Of a stretch of DNA of 46,842 nt, positions 18,916 to 27,897 are shown piece by piece. The DNA is from Pseudomonadota bacterium (GTDB lineage: Bacteria; Pseudomonadota; Gammaproteobacteria; Burkholderiales; Casimicrobiaceae). Location: the NCBI GenBank assembly GCA_018241765.1, contig JAFEDD010000022.1, forward strand, positions 1 through 46,842, given 5' to 3'. Within the stretch, counting starts at the first letter, position 1, and each line of letters opens with the position of its first letter. Position numbers and translations under genes: made by a program. The notes beneath the pieces are model-generated. The model did no database searches and was not told the origin of the DNA. It saw nothing but the letters and a program-made list of their open reading frames with translations.

Positions 18916-19701
18916 TCAGCTCAGGGTGTTGGCGTAATGGTGGCTGCGCGTCGTGCACAGCCCGCGCCGAAATTCCACCGGACGATCGCCATAGGTATAG
19001 GCAATGCGCTCGACGCACAGCAGCGGCGAGCCGATGCCGACCCGCAGCGCCTCGGCGGTGACCGGGTCGGCCGCGACCGCGCGCAGTTGTTCCTCGGCGC
19101 GCAGCATGCGCACGCCGAATTCGGTCTCGAAGAAGCCGTACATCGAGCCCTCGTAGACATCGAAGCGCTCCTTGGTGAACCCCTTGAAGAGATTCGCCGG
19201 CAGCGTGATGTCGTCGAGCACGGTCGGCTCGCCACCGTAGCGCAGCAGTCGGCGCAGCAGCAGCACGCCGTCGCCGGGCTTGAGGTCGATCGCGCGAGCG
19301 ATGTCGGCGCTGGCCCGCCCGCGACGCACGTCGAGCAGCTCGCTGGCGGGGTATTCGTCCTGACCGTCGTTGCGGCGAACGCGCAGAAAGCGAAAGATCG
19401 AGGAGGCGGCTTCGGTATGGGTGGCGACGAAGGTGCCCTTGCCCTGACGGCGCACGACGAGGTTTTCTCCGGCCAGCTCATCGATCGCCTTGCGCACCGT
19501 GCCCTGGCTCACGCCGAACTGCGCCGCCAACTCGTGCTCGCTCGGGATGGATTCGCCGGGCCGCCACTCGCCCGATTCGAGCCGCTGCGTCAGCAACGCC
19601 TTGATCTGCTGGTACAGCGGTTGAAACGACGGCACTTCGGAAGACACGGCCGCCGTGTTGCCTCCTGCGACGCCTGCCGGTTGCGTGACGAACTCACCCA
19701 T
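18916..19701 (-). CDS. GntR-family transcriptional regulator (UTRA domain)
   Basis: The 261-residue protein has a GntR winged helix-turn-helix at about residues 28-95 (PLYQQIKALL, IPSEHELAAQFGVSQGTVRK, GKGTFVATH). A UTRA effector-binding domain of the HutC type follows. It lies upstream of and in the same direction as sdhCDAB, and divergent from mdh. A perfect palindrome stands in the shared intergenic region, so control of mdh, itself and perhaps the sdh operon is likely. The effector is unknown. The regulatory assignment is inferred from position. Confidence 0.88.
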   Translation of the reverse strand: MGEFVTQPAGVAGGNTAAVSSEVPSFQPLYQQIKALLTQRLESGEWRPGESIPSEHELAAQFGVSQGTVRKAIDELAGENLVVRRQGKGTFVATHTEAASSIFRFLRVRRNDGQDEYPASELLDVRRGRASADIARAIDLKPGDGVLLLRRLLRYGGEPTVLDDITLPANLFKGFTKERFDVYEGSMYGFFETEFGVRMLRAEEQLRAVAADPVTAEALRVGIGSPLLCVERIAYTYGDRPVEFRRGLCTTRSHHYANTLS

Positions 19702-19752
19702 GGGGGCGCATTTTGGCGCAAATCCCGACCCTTCGCAATCTATGGTCTTCTA

Positions 19753-19764
19753 TCTTATATAAGA
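19753..19764. promoter_or_regulatory. Candidate GntR operator palindrome
   Basis: TCTTATATAAGA is a perfect 12-bp palindrome between gntR and mdh. It lies 11 bp upstream of the mdh -35 hexamer and is followed by a repeat of ATAAGACATAAGAC. It is conspicuously AT-rich in GC-rich surroundings and has the form of a GntR-family site. Binding is inferred. Confidence 0.6.
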
Positions 19765-19775
19765 CATAAGACATC

Positions 19776-19804
19776 TTGACGCCGCCGACAGAGTCGTGAA
19801 TAAT
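19776..19804 (+). promoter_or_regulatory. Sigma-70-type promoter of mdh
   Basis: TTGACG (19776-19781) and AATAAT (19799-19804) are separated by 17 bp, a strong match to a sigma-70 promoter. The predicted start would leave an mdh leader of roughly 180 nt. I see no recognisable riboswitch in the leader. The palindrome at 19753-19764 lies just upstream, placed to influence this promoter and a divergent one for gntR. Confidence 0.6.
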
Positions 19805-19994
19805 TGTTTGAAACCGATACGCCGCAGGGCGCAGCCGCCGCACGCCGGGTCGAGTCCATGCGGGGCGTCAAGGCGGTGTCAGGCGCGTTGCGCGAAAATC
19901 ATGGGTTCAGTCGCTTCGTTGCCCTTGCCGCAGCCACCTGACGCGGTTCGGCAAGCCAACCCAAGCCATGCCCACCCAGAACAAAGGAAACCTC

Positions 19995-20978
19995 ATGAAA
20001 GCCCCTGTTCGTGTCGCCGTCACCGGAGCCGCCGGTCAGATCGGATATGCCCTGCTGTTTCGCATCGCTTCCGGCGAAATGCTCGGCAAGGATCAGCCCG
20101 TCATCCTGCAACTGCTGGAAGTCCCGGTGGAGGGGCCGCAGAAGGCGCTCAAGGGCGTCATGATGGAACTCGACGATTGCGCCTTCCCGCTGCTCGCCGG
20201 CATGGAAGCGCACGGCGACCCCATGACCGCATTCAAGGACACCGACTACGCGCTGCTCGTCGGCGCCCGTCCGCGCGGCCCCGGCATGGAGCGCGCCGAT
20301 CTGCTGCAAGCCAACGCCGCCATCTTCACCGCTCAGGGCAAGGCGCTGAACGCCGTCGCCAGCCGCAACGTGAAAGTGCTGGTGGTGGGCAACCCGGCCA
20401 ACACCAACGCCTACATCGCCCAGAAATCGGCACCCGATCTGCCGGCGAAGAACTTCACCTCGATGCTCCGGCTCGATCACAACCGCGCGCTGTCGCAACT
20501 GGCCGCGAAGACCGGCACCAAGGTCGCCGACATCAAGAAACTCGTCGTCTGGGGCAACCACTCGCCCACGATGTATCCGGACATCCGCTTTGCGACGGCC
20601 AACGGCGTCGCCCTCGCCGGCAAGGTCGACCAAGCATGGAACAACGATGTGTTCATCCCGACCGTCGGCAAGCGTGGCGCGGCCATCATCGAAGCGCGCG
20701 GCGTCTCGTCCGCCGCCTCGGCAGCCAACGCGGCGATCGACCATATGCGCGACTGGGCGCTCGGCACCCACGGTGAATGGGTGACGATGGGCATCGCCTC
20801 CGACGGCAGCTACGGCATCCCGGAAGGCATCCAGTACGGCGTTGCGGTCACCTGCGCCAACGGCGAATACACCCGCGTGACCGGCCTCGAGATCGACGCC
20901 GCCAGCCGCGCCCGCATGGACAAGACGCTGAAGGAGCTGACCGACGAGCGCGACGCCATCGCGCATCTGCTCGGCTGA
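19995..20978 (+). CDS. mdh: Malate dehydrogenase
   Basis: Malate dehydrogenase interconverts malate and oxaloacetate with NAD+. The 327-residue protein belongs to the dimeric, cytosolic-like MDH class of betaproteobacteria. The NAD site is [14 protein letters not shown] (from residue 9), GNPANTNA lies at 132-139, and the catalytic His189 is in [13 protein letters not shown]. The ATG at 19995 has an AAAGGAAA ribosome binding site; an earlier in-frame ATG nine codons upstream lacks one. It is transcribed away from the sdh/odh block. Confidence 0.97.
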   Translation: MKAPVRVAVTGAAGQIGYALLFRIASGEMLGKDQPVILQLLEVPVEGPQKALKGVMMELDDCAFPLLAGMEAHGDPMTAFKDTDYALLVGARPRGPGMERADLLQANAAIFTAQGKALNAVASRNVKVLVVGNPANTNAYIAQKSAPDLPAKNFTSMLRLDHNRALSQLAAKTGTKVADIKKLVVWGNHSPTMYPDIRFATANGVALAGKVDQAWNNDVFIPTVGKRGAAIIEARGVSSAASAANAAIDHMRDWALGTHGEWVTMGIASDGSYGIPEGIQYGVAVTCANGEYTRVTGLEIDAASRARMDKTLKELTDERDAIAHLLG

Positions 20979-21009
20979 CGTGCCGACGACGCGCGCTGCT
21001 CCGGCAGCG

Positions 21010-21071
21010 CCGTTGTGCAAGCCCACGGTCGCGCGCGGTGCGCCCGACGGCTTCGTGGGCTTGCACAACGG
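21010..21071. repeat. Long perfect inverted repeat after mdh
   Basis: CCGTTGTGCAAGCCCACG (21010-21027) is matched exactly by its complement at 21054-21071, an 18-bp stem with a 26-nt loop, beginning 31 bp after the mdh stop. No T-run follows, so it is not a classical terminator. It could act as an mRNA-stabilising hairpin or be a decayed palindromic repeat. No clear kinship to the ~120-bp repeat was found. Confidence 0.65.
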
Positions 21072-21110
21072 AAGGACGAACGCCCCGCGGTCGCGCCCAC
21101 CACAGGCCAC

Positions 21111-21130
21111 GCCCGACGCACGCGTCGGGC
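21111..21130. repeat. Short perfect inverted repeat
   Basis: GCCCGACG, a 4-nt loop, then CGTCGGGC. It stands between the 18-bp inverted repeat and copy 2 of the palindromic repeat, so the whole mdh-prpB gap is built of self-complementary units. AAAA follows on the plus strand, which does not make a terminator in that direction. Confidence 0.45.
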
Positions 21131-21139
21131 AAAAGACAG

Positions 21140-21259
21140 CAACGGCTTTTTCGTGAAATGCCCACCCACAACGGGCTTGGAGCGAAGAAACCGCGAAAGT
21201 CGATTTTCGGTATTTCTCGTCGCCAAGCCCGTATCCAGCGGGCATTGAAGGAAAAGCTG
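21140..21259. repeat. Palindromic intergenic repeat, copy 2
   Basis: This second copy of the ~120-bp palindromic repeat ends exactly at the prpB start codon. Shared blocks with the other copies are CCACAACGGGCTTGG, GTCGATTTTCGG and GCCAAGCCCGT. The right terminal repeat reads GAAGGAAAAGCTG and runs straight into ATG, so its GAAGGA serves as the prpB ribosome binding site. Its left end is CAACGGCTTTTTCG. Compared with copy 1, the right arm is partly altered (GTATCCAGCGGGC). Confidence 0.78.
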
Positions 21260-22144
21260 ATGTCACTTCCCTCCCCCGGCGCCGCCTTCCGCGCGGCCCT
21301 ACAAGCCGAATCCCCCCTGCAGGTGGTGGGCGCGACGACCGCTCACCACGCGCTGCTCGCGCAGCGCGCGGGCTACCGTGCCGTCTACCTCTCGGGCGGC
21401 GGCGTCGCCGCGGGCTCGCTCGGCCTGCCTGACCTCGGCATCAACACGCTCGACGATGTGCTCACCGACGTGCGCCGCATCACCGACGTTTGCACGCTGC
21501 CGCTGATGGTGGACATCGACACCGGCTTCGGCCCCAGTGCGTTCAACATCGCGCGAACGGTGAAATCGCTGATCAAATTTGGCGCCGCCGCCTGCCACAT
21601 CGAGGATCAGGTCGGCGCCAAGCGCTGCGGCCATCGTCCCGGCAAGGAGATCGTCACCACCGAGGAAATGGTGGACCGCGTGAAGGCCGCCGCCGACGCC
21701 AAAACCGATCCGGCGTTCTTCCTGATCGCCCGCACCGACGCCATTCAGGCCCAAGGCGTGGACGCCGCCATCGAGCGCGCCGTGAAATGCGTCGAAGCCG
21801 GCGCCGACGGCATCTTCGCCGAGGCCGCCCATGATCTGGCGACCTATCGTCGGTTCGTCGACGCCGTGAAGGTGCCGGTGCTCGCCAACATCACCGAGTT
21901 CGGCGCCACCCCGCTCTTCACCGTCGAAGAACTGCGCTCGGCCGGCTGCGCCATCGTGCTCTACCCGCTCTCGGCCTTCCGCGCCGCCAACAAGGCCGCC
22001 GAAAACGTCTATCAGGCCATCCGCCGCGACGGCCACCAGAAGAACGTCGTCGACACCATGCAAACCCGCGTCGAACTCTACGACCGCATCAACTACCACG
22101 CATTCGAAAACCACCTCGACGCCTTGTTTGCGGCGAAGAAGTAG
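21260..22144 (+). CDS. prpB: 2-methylisocitrate lyase
   Basis: PrpB cleaves 2-methylisocitrate to pyruvate and succinate, the last step of the methylcitrate cycle for propionate. The 294-residue protein is an isocitrate-lyase-family TIM barrel with the catalytic Cys123 in [26 protein letters not shown] near residue 45 and MVDIDTGFG near residue 83 are also typical. I start at the ATG at 21260, which directly abuts the palindromic repeat; upstream frame extensions are non-homologous. acnD, prpC and prpF lie downstream on the same strand. Confidence 0.97.
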   Translation: MSLPSPGAAFRAALQAESPLQVVGATTAHHALLAQRAGYRAVYLSGGGVAAGSLGLPDLGINTLDDVLTDVRRITDVCTLPLMVDIDTGFGPSAFNIARTVKSLIKFGAAACHIEDQVGAKRCGHRPGKEIVTTEEMVDRVKAAADAKTDPAFFLIARTDAIQAQGVDAAIERAVKCVEAGADGIFAEAAHDLATYRRFVDAVKVPVLANITEFGATPLFTVEELRSAGCAIVLYPLSAFRAANKAAENVYQAIRRDGHQKNVVDTMQTRVELYDRINYHAFENHLDALFAAKK

Positions 22145-22460
22145 CCCAGCATGTAAAACACCACGATGCGATTCGCCAACGTTATCCACCACCGACATCA
22201 CTCGCACGAAGGCTGGAATCGAGACCGTTCACGTTGCCGATGGAATCAACAAAAGGTGACGCTTCGCGTGAACACAGCATGCTGGATGCCCGCCTACACG
22301 TGGGTGACGTTTTTTTGTGTGGGCGACCGCTGCCCATCGAGCGTTTCGACAAGACCCCACGCTAGACAGCCATCATCTGGCGGGAGCTGAGCACCCACCC
22401 TGCGTTGTTACGAACTCATCAATTGCGCTATTTGAAAGTAAAACAGTATCGGAGCGTACC
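22145..22460. other. Gene-free 316-bp stretch before the J-domain gene
   Basis: No coding region is supported here. The first part is of mixed composition. A seven-T run at 22310-22316 follows a region with only weak pairing, a poor terminator candidate for prpB. The last 60 bp are AT-rich and could hold the promoter of the next gene, but no good -35/-10 pair is evident. A GGAG ribosome binding site ends the stretch, six bases before the ATG at 22461. This looks like the left flank of an inserted segment. Confidence 0.5.
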
Positions 22461-23192
22461 ATGGATCCATTTGAAGTATTGGGTGTGTCACAAAACGCCT
22501 CACCCGAGGTGATTCGTGCTGCGTACAAGGCCTTAGCCAAGGAATTTCACCCAGACCGCGCCACCGGTAACAATGGAAAAATGGCAGAGCTCAATGCGGC
22601 GTACGAAATCCTTAGCAACGAGGAAAAGAGGGCGCACTACCTAAACGACAATCAAAATCAACCCAAGACGTCTCACCATAATCCAGCAAGTGAGATGCAG
22701 CGGACAATCTACCAATCCCGCGAATGGCAAATTGCCGCAATGGCATTCCCTAAAATTGCAGAATTATATCTACAACTTGAACGCATTCATCCCATTCTTG
22801 CGGAACGCTTCGCAAAGAATCTGCTAGCAGCGAAGAAATTTGAACTGCTGGAACACCAAGCAGAGAAAGCACGTCGTGACTTTTTGAGAGAGAACTTTGG
22901 TCATGATTGGCGCCTGCAGGAGATTGGCAAATATTTGTTGACCAATCGATTACTCGATGACGCCAATCGCCTGAAAGAAATGTTGGCTGTGCTAAGTGAC
23001 TCTCCGAATAATCGCGACGCAATTTTGAAGTCTTTTGAGCCTCACACATCCGCAGCACAAGCAAGCGTCAATGGATATCTTCAAAGTCGTTGGTCGGATA
23101 CACCGCCGACACCATCCCCTCGATCTCACCTCGCATTTGTTTGGCTTGCTATTGCGCTTCTTTTAATCTTGCTAGCCAGTCGCATAAGCTAA
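22461..23192 (+). CDS. J-domain protein with C-terminal membrane anchor
   Basis: The 243-residue protein begins with a J domain ([20 protein letters not shown]) containing the HPD motif at residues 30-32 in EFHPDRA, which in known J proteins stimulates Hsp70 ATPase. There are no Gly/Phe or zinc-finger regions of classical DnaJ. The middle is an uncharacterised helical region, and the last ~20 residues ([17 protein letters not shown]) form a tail membrane helix. The gene is clearly AT-richer, with codons such as TTA, ATA and AAT, than prpB and prpC on either side, which suggests transfer. The client or function is unknown; a link to the methylcitrate enzymes is not supported beyond position. 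Confidence 0.75.
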   Translation: MDPFEVLGVSQNASPEVIRAAYKALAKEFHPDRATGNNGKMAELNAAYEILSNEEKRAHYLNDNQNQPKTSHHNPASEMQRTIYQSREWQIAAMAFPKIAELYLQLERIHPILAERFAKNLLAAKKFELLEHQAEKARRDFLRENFGHDWRLQEIGKYLLTNRLLDDANRLKEMLAVLSDSPNNRDAILKSFEPHTSAAQASVNGYLQSRWSDTPPTPSPRSHLAFVWLAIALLLILLASRIS

Positions 23193-23263
23193 ATGACAAA
23201 GTTCTCAGCAGGATAGAAGAACCACCGCGCACATTTCGATGCGCACCTTACATGGAAAGAAAC

Positions 23264-24430
23264 ATGCCCGACACCCTTAGCTCTCCCGCCAGCCATGCCT
23301 TCAAACCCAAAAAATCCGTCGCCCTGAGCGGCACCGCAGCGGGCAACACCGCGCTGTGTACGGTCGGCCGCACGGGCAACGACCTGCACTATCGCGGCTA
23401 TGACATCCTGGATGTCGCCGATGCCTGCGAATTCGAGGAGATTGCCCACCTGCTGGTTCACGGCAAGCTGCCGACGGTGGCCGAACTCGCGGGCTACAAG
23501 GCGAAACTGAAATCGCTGCGTGGCGTGCCTGCAGCGGTGCGTGCGGCGCTGGAGCAACTGCCGCCGTCGTCGCACCCGATGGACGTGATGCGCACGGCGG
23601 TCTCGGTGCTCGGCTGCGTGTCGCCCGAGAAGGACGACCACAATCATCCGGGCGCCAAGGACATCGCCGACAAGCTGATGGCCTCGCTCGGTCCGGCCAT
23701 GTTGTACTGGTATCACTGGAGCCACAACGGCAAGCGCATCGAGATCGATTCCGACGAGGATTCCATCGGTGGCCATTTCCTGCACCTGCTGCACGGCACG
23801 CGCCCGCCGCCAAGCTGGGTCAAGGCGATGCACACCTCGCTGATCCTCTACGCCGAGCATGAGTTCAACGCCTCCACCTTCACCTGTCGCGTGATCGCTG
23901 GCACCGGATCGGACATGTACAGCGCCATCGCCGGCGGCATCGGCGCCTTGCGCGGCCCGAAGCACGGCGGCGCCAACGAAGTGGCCTTTGAAGTGCAAAA
24001 GCGCTACGACACGCCCGACGAGGCGGAGGCGGACATCAAGGCCCGCGTCGAAGCCAAGCAGGTGGTCATCGGCTTCGGCCACCCGGTCTACACCGTGAGC
24101 GACCCGCGCAACAAGGTGATCAAGGAAGTCGCGCGCAGTCTGTCGAAGGAGCGCCACGACATGAAAATGTTCAACATCGCCGAGCGCCTGGAAACCGTCA
24201 TGTGGGACATCAAGAAAATGTTCCCGAATCTCGACTGGTTCAGCGCCGTGAGCTATCACATGATGGGCGTGCCGACCGCGATGTTCACGCCGCTCTTCGT
24301 GATCGCCCGCACCAGCGGCTGGAGCGCCCACGTCATCGAGCAGCGCATCGACGGCAAGATCATCCGGCCGAGCGCCAACTACACCGGGCCGGAAGACTTG
24401 ACGTTTGTAAAATTACAACAACGCACCTGA
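23264..24430 (+). CDS. prpC: 2-methylcitrate synthase
   Basis: PrpC condenses propionyl-CoA with oxaloacetate to 2-methylcitrate. The 388-residue protein is the short citrate-synthase form and lacks the N-terminal beta domain of GltA. Active-site segments are [27 protein letters not shown] and [14 protein letters not shown]. The ATG at 23264 has GGAAAG upstream; another in-frame ATG at 23252 is possible. It is separated from prpB by the J-domain gene, an unusual insertion, and followed by a small unknown gene and acnD. Confidence 0.95.
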   Translation: MPDTLSSPASHAFKPKKSVALSGTAAGNTALCTVGRTGNDLHYRGYDILDVADACEFEEIAHLLVHGKLPTVAELAGYKAKLKSLRGVPAAVRAALEQLPPSSHPMDVMRTAVSVLGCVSPEKDDHNHPGAKDIADKLMASLGPAMLYWYHWSHNGKRIEIDSDEDSIGGHFLHLLHGTRPPPSWVKAMHTSLILYAEHEFNASTFTCRVIAGTGSDMYSAIAGGIGALRGPKHGGANEVAFEVQKRYDTPDEAEADIKARVEAKQVVIGFGHPVYTVSDPRNKVIKEVARSLSKERHDMKMFNIAERLETVMWDIKKMFPNLDWFSAVSYHMMGVPTAMFTPLFVIARTSGWSAHVIEQRIDGKIIRPSANYTGPEDLTFVKLQQRT

Positions 24431-24509
24431 GCAAAGGGTATGCCCACCCCCGTATCTGCCGATGCCGGCGTAGACTTTCGGAATTCTCCGTGTCGCGTCG
24501 AGCCGTACC

Positions 24510-25058
24510 ATGCAGCCAGGGGACCGAATACAGAAGAGCGCCAACGGACGTGCCGCCCTCGCCGGGCGCAGTCAGGAGTTGACGCCCGCGTTACGCACAC
24601 TGTTGCTGGTGATCTACGGCGACAAGACGGCAGCCGAGTTCAGCGAAGTGGCGTCGCGGCTTCCGGCCGGACGCGAAGGGCTGCAAAAGCTCTTCGATCT
24701 CGGTCTGATCGAAGTGGTGCCGACGCTGGCAACGCTGAGCGGCCGCGCGACGCCGGCCGCCGCCCCGGCCGCCGACGCCCAAGCGTTGCAAGCGCCGCTG
24801 GCCGAAGTCACACCGACCGTCGCCACCCATTCGATCGACGAAGCGGCGCTGCAACGCCTGCTGTACCCCGAATTCGTGCGAGCCGTCGCCGATCTCGGAT
24901 TGCGCGGTCTGATGTTGCAGATGAAGGTCGAGCGCGCGATGTCGGCCGAAGACCTGCTCGCGCTGCGCGGACAGGTCGAAGCCGCACTCGGCAAGGCGAA
25001 GGGCGAGGAAGTGCGCGCCGAATTCGCCAGACGCATCGATTTCCTGATCGATCAATAG
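24510..25058 (+). CDS. Hypothetical protein between prpC and acnD
   Basis: I do not recognise this 182-residue protein. It is helical, with an N-terminal segment (SQELTPALRTLLLVIYGDKT ... LQKLFDLGLIEV) that resembles a small winged-helix or wing-like module. An Ala/Pro linker at about residues 75-100 precedes a helical C-terminal half (FVRAVADLGLRGLMLQMKVE) with charged repeats. No signal peptide or membrane helix is visible. No strong ribosome binding site precedes the ATG. GC-rich codon use like its neighbours supports it as a real gene. A DNA-binding or accessory role is possible but unproven. Confidence 0.6.
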   Translation: MQPGDRIQKSANGRAALAGRSQELTPALRTLLLVIYGDKTAAEFSEVASRLPAGREGLQKLFDLGLIEVVPTLATLSGRATPAAAPAADAQALQAPLAEVTPTVATHSIDEAALQRLLYPEFVRAVADLGLRGLMLQMKVERAMSAEDLLALRGQVEAALGKAKGEEVRAEFARRIDFLIDQ

Positions 25059-25190
25059 TCGCACGCGGCCCGTTCGCGTGCGGTGCTGCGCGCCGCGCCG
25101 GGCACACATCGTCGCTTTCATTTCCAACCCGCGACGCCGCAGCGTCGCGCGTCGGCGTCTTTCCCTCTTTCGTTGCAAGGCGAACACCGC

Positions 25191-27791
25191 ATGAACGCTC
25201 GTGACCGCAAACCCCTGCCCGGCACCGCACTCGACTACTTCGACGCGGCCGCTGCCGTCGAACGCCTGCATCCCGGTGCCTGGGCCACACTGCCCTACAC
25301 CGCGCGTGTGCACGCCGAAAACATCGTGCGCAAGGCCGACCCGGCGCGCATCGATGACTATCTGCGCCAGATCGTCGAGCGCAAGCGCGACCTCGATTTC
25401 CCCTGGTTTCCGGCACGCGTGGTCTGCCACGACATCCTCGGGCAGACAGCACTGGTCGACCTCGCCGGCCTGCGCGACGCGATCGCCGAACAAGGTGGCG
25501 ACCCCGCGAAGATCAACCCGGTGGTGCCGGTGCAACTGATCGTCGACCACTCGCTCGCCGTCGAGTATGCCGGCTTCGACCGTGAGGCGTTCGCCAAGAA
25601 CCGCGCCGTCGAGGAGCGCCGCAACGAGGATCGTTTCCACTTCATCGAGTGGACGAAGCGCGCGTTTCGCAATGTCGATGTGATTCCGGCCGGCAACGGC
25701 ATCATGCACCAGATCAACCTCGAACGCATGAGCCCCGTGATCGGCGTCGACGATGGCGTGGCCTACCCCGACACCTGCGTCGGCACCGACAGCCACACGC
25801 CGCACGTCGACGCCCTCGGCGTCATCGCCATCGGCGTCGGCGGGCTCGAAGCCGAGAACGTCATGCTCGGCCGCGCCTCCTGGATGCGTCTGCCCGACAT
25901 CGTCGCCGTTGAACTTGCTGGGAAGCCGCAGCCTGGCATCACGGCCACCGACGTCGTGCTCGCACTGACCGAGTTCCTGCGCCAGCAGAAAGTGGTCGGG
26001 GCCTATCTGGAGTTTCGCGGCGAAGGGGCCGCCTCGCTCACGGTCGGTGACCGCGCGACGATCTCCAACATGGCACCCGAATACGGCGCCACGGCAGCCA
26101 TGTTCTTCATCGACGACAAGACGCTCGACTATCTGCGCCTGACCGGCCGCAGCGACGAGCAGGTCGCACGGGTCGAAACCTACGCGAAGACCGCCGGCCT
26201 GTGGGCGGCAACGCTCGCCAACGCCACCTATGAGCGGACGCTGCATTTCGACCTGTCGAGCGTCGTGCGCAACCTCGCCGGCCCGTCGAATCCGCACAAG
26301 CGCCTGCCCACCAGCGCGCTCGGCGAGCGCGGCATCGCGGCGCCGTGGCAGATGCCGAGCGCGGCCGAAGGCACGATGCCCGATGGCGCCGTCATCATCG
26401 CCGCCATCACCAGTTGCACCAACACCTCGAACCCGCGCAATGTCATTGCGGCCGCCCTGCTCGCGCGCAACGCGAACGCCCGCGGGCTCACACGCAAGCC
26501 GTGGGTCAAGACCTCGCTGGCGCCGGGATCGAAGGCGGTCGAGCTCTACCTGAAGGAAGCGAAGCTGCTGCCGGAACTCGAAACGCTCGGTTTCGGCATC
26601 GTCGGTTTCGCCTGTACCACCTGCAACGGCATGAGTGGCGCACTCGACCCCGCCATTCAGCGCGAAATCGTGGCCCGCGACCTCTACGTGACGGCCGTGC
26701 TCTCCGGCAACCGCAATTTCGACGGCCGCATCCACCCCTACGCGAAGCAGGCCTTCCTCGCCTCACCTCCCCTGGTCATCGCCTACGCCATCGCCGGCAC
26801 CGTCCGCTTCGACATCGAAAAGGACGCGCTCGGCATCGACCGCGACGGCAAGCCCGTGACGCTGAAAGACCTGTGGCCCAGCGACGCGGAGATCGACGCC
26901 GTCATCGCGCGCTCGGTGAAACCGGAGCAGTTCCGCGCCGTCTATGACCCGATGTTCGCGAATCACCCGGCGCGCGGCGGGTTGGTCAAGCCGCTCTACG
27001 ACTGGCGGCCACAATCGACCTACATCCGTCGTCCGCCGTACTGGGAAGGCGCCCTCGCTGGCGAACGCACGCTGCGCGGTCTGCGCCCGCTCGCCGTGCT
27101 GCCCGACAACATCACGACGGACCACCTGTCGCCGTCGAACGCGATCCTCGCCGACTCTGCCGCCGGCGAATACCTCGCCAAGATGGGCCTGCCGGAAGAA
27201 GACTTCAACAGCTACGCGACGCATCGCGGCGACCATCTCACGGCGCAGCGCGCCACCTTCGCCAACCCGAAGCTCATCAACGAAATGGCCGTGGTCGATG
27301 GCAAGGTGAAACAAGGCTCGCTGGCGCGCGTCGAACCGGACGGCAAGGTCATGCGCATGTGGGAGGCCATCGAAACCTACATGGATCGGCGGCAACCGCT
27401 CATCATCATCGCCGGTGCCGACTACGGCCAGGGCAGTTCGCGCGACTGGGCCGCCAAGGGCGTGCGCCTCGCGGGCGTGGAGGCCATCGTGGCCGAAGGC
27501 TTCGAGCGCATCCATCGCACCAATCTGATCGGCATGGGCGTCCTGCCGCTCGAATTCAAGCCCGGCACCACGCGAAGCACGCTCGGCATCGACGGCACCG
27601 AGACCTTCGACGTGATCGGCAAGCGCACACCAGGCGCCACGCTGACACTCGTCATCCACCGCAAAAATGGGGAACGAGTGGAAGTCCCGGTCACCTGCCG
27701 CCTCGACACGGCGGAAGAAATTTCCGTGTACGACGCGGGTGGCGTGTTGCAACGTTTCGCGAAGGATTTTCTCGAGAAATCGGCGACCTGA
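25191..27791 (+). CDS. acnD: Fe-S 2-methylcitrate dehydratase AcnD
   Basis: AcnD dehydrates 2-methylcitrate and works with PrpF in organisms that lack PrpD. The 866-residue aconitase-family protein has the Fe-S cysteines in ITSCTNTSNPRN and FACTTCNGMSG. It also carries RNEDRFHFIEW, CVGTDSHTPHVDALG and the C-terminal-domain GADYGQGSSRDWAAKG. I call AcnD rather than housekeeping aconitase A because prpF follows directly and because of the AcnD-like N-terminus RKPLPGTALDYFDAA. The ATG at 25191 is preceded by AAGG. An 8-bp inverted repeat (25060-25067/25075-25082) lies between it and the upstream gene. Confidence 0.94.
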   Translation: MNARDRKPLPGTALDYFDAAAAVERLHPGAWATLPYTARVHAENIVRKADPARIDDYLRQIVERKRDLDFPWFPARVVCHDILGQTALVDLAGLRDAIAEQGGDPAKINPVVPVQLIVDHSLAVEYAGFDREAFAKNRAVEERRNEDRFHFIEWTKRAFRNVDVIPAGNGIMHQINLERMSPVIGVDDGVAYPDTCVGTDSHTPHVDALGVIAIGVGGLEAENVMLGRASWMRLPDIVAVELAGKPQPGITATDVVLALTEFLRQQKVVGAYLEFRGEGAASLTVGDRATISNMAPEYGATAAMFFIDDKTLDYLRLTGRSDEQVARVETYAKTAGLWAATLANATYERTLHFDLSSVVRNLAGPSNPHKRLPTSALGERGIAAPWQMPSAAEGTMPDGAVIIAAITSCTNTSNPRNVIAAALLARNANARGLTRKPWVKTSLAPGSKAVELYLKEAKLLPELETLGFGIVGFACTTCNGMSGALDPAIQREIVARDLYVTAVLSGNRNFDGRIHPYAKQAFLASPPLVIAYAIAGTVRFDIEKDALGIDRDGKPVTLKDLWPSDAEIDAVIARSVKPEQFRAVYDPMFANHPARGGLVKPLYDWRPQSTYIRRPPYWEGALAGERTLRGLRPLAVLPDNITTDHLSPSNAILADSAAGEYLAKMGLPEEDFNSYATHRGDHLTAQRATFANPKLINEMAVVDGKVKQGSLARVEPDGKVMRMWEAIETYMDRRQPLIIIAGADYGQGSSRDWAAKGVRLAGVEAIVAEGFERIHRTNLIGMGVLPLEFKPGTTRSTLGIDGTETFDVIGKRTPGATLTLVIHRKNGERVEVPVTCRLDTAEEISVYDAGGVLQRFAKDFLEKSAT

Positions 27792-27806
27792 CGACCCGTG
27801 GCGCAG

Positions 27807-27877
27807 CCCGGCGGCTCGCAGCCGGGGAAACGGCACGCCACCTTGCATGGCACACACCCCGGCCGCGAGCAGCCGGG
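27807..27877. repeat. REP-like hairpin pair between acnD and prpF
   Basis: Two hairpins, each CCCGGC, an 8-nt loop, GCCGGG, stand at 27807-27826 and 27858-27877. The loops contain GCTCGC and GCGAGC, which are reverse complements, so the units face each other as in a REP doublet (REPIN). They fill the 106-bp gap between two operon genes. Confidence 0.6.
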
Positions 27878-27897
27878 CCACATGAGAGCGAATAGCG

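Noticed and set aside
22290-22316. Intrinsic terminator after prpB
   Set aside because: There is a seven-T run but only a weak 3-4 bp stem before it.
24591-26735. 714-codon minus-strand open frame opposite acnD
   Set aside because: Shadow of acnD and the gene before it; no motif.
25191-27791. Assignment as housekeeping aconitase A
   Set aside because: Neighbouring prpF and prpC and the AcnD-like N-terminus favour methylcitrate dehydratase.
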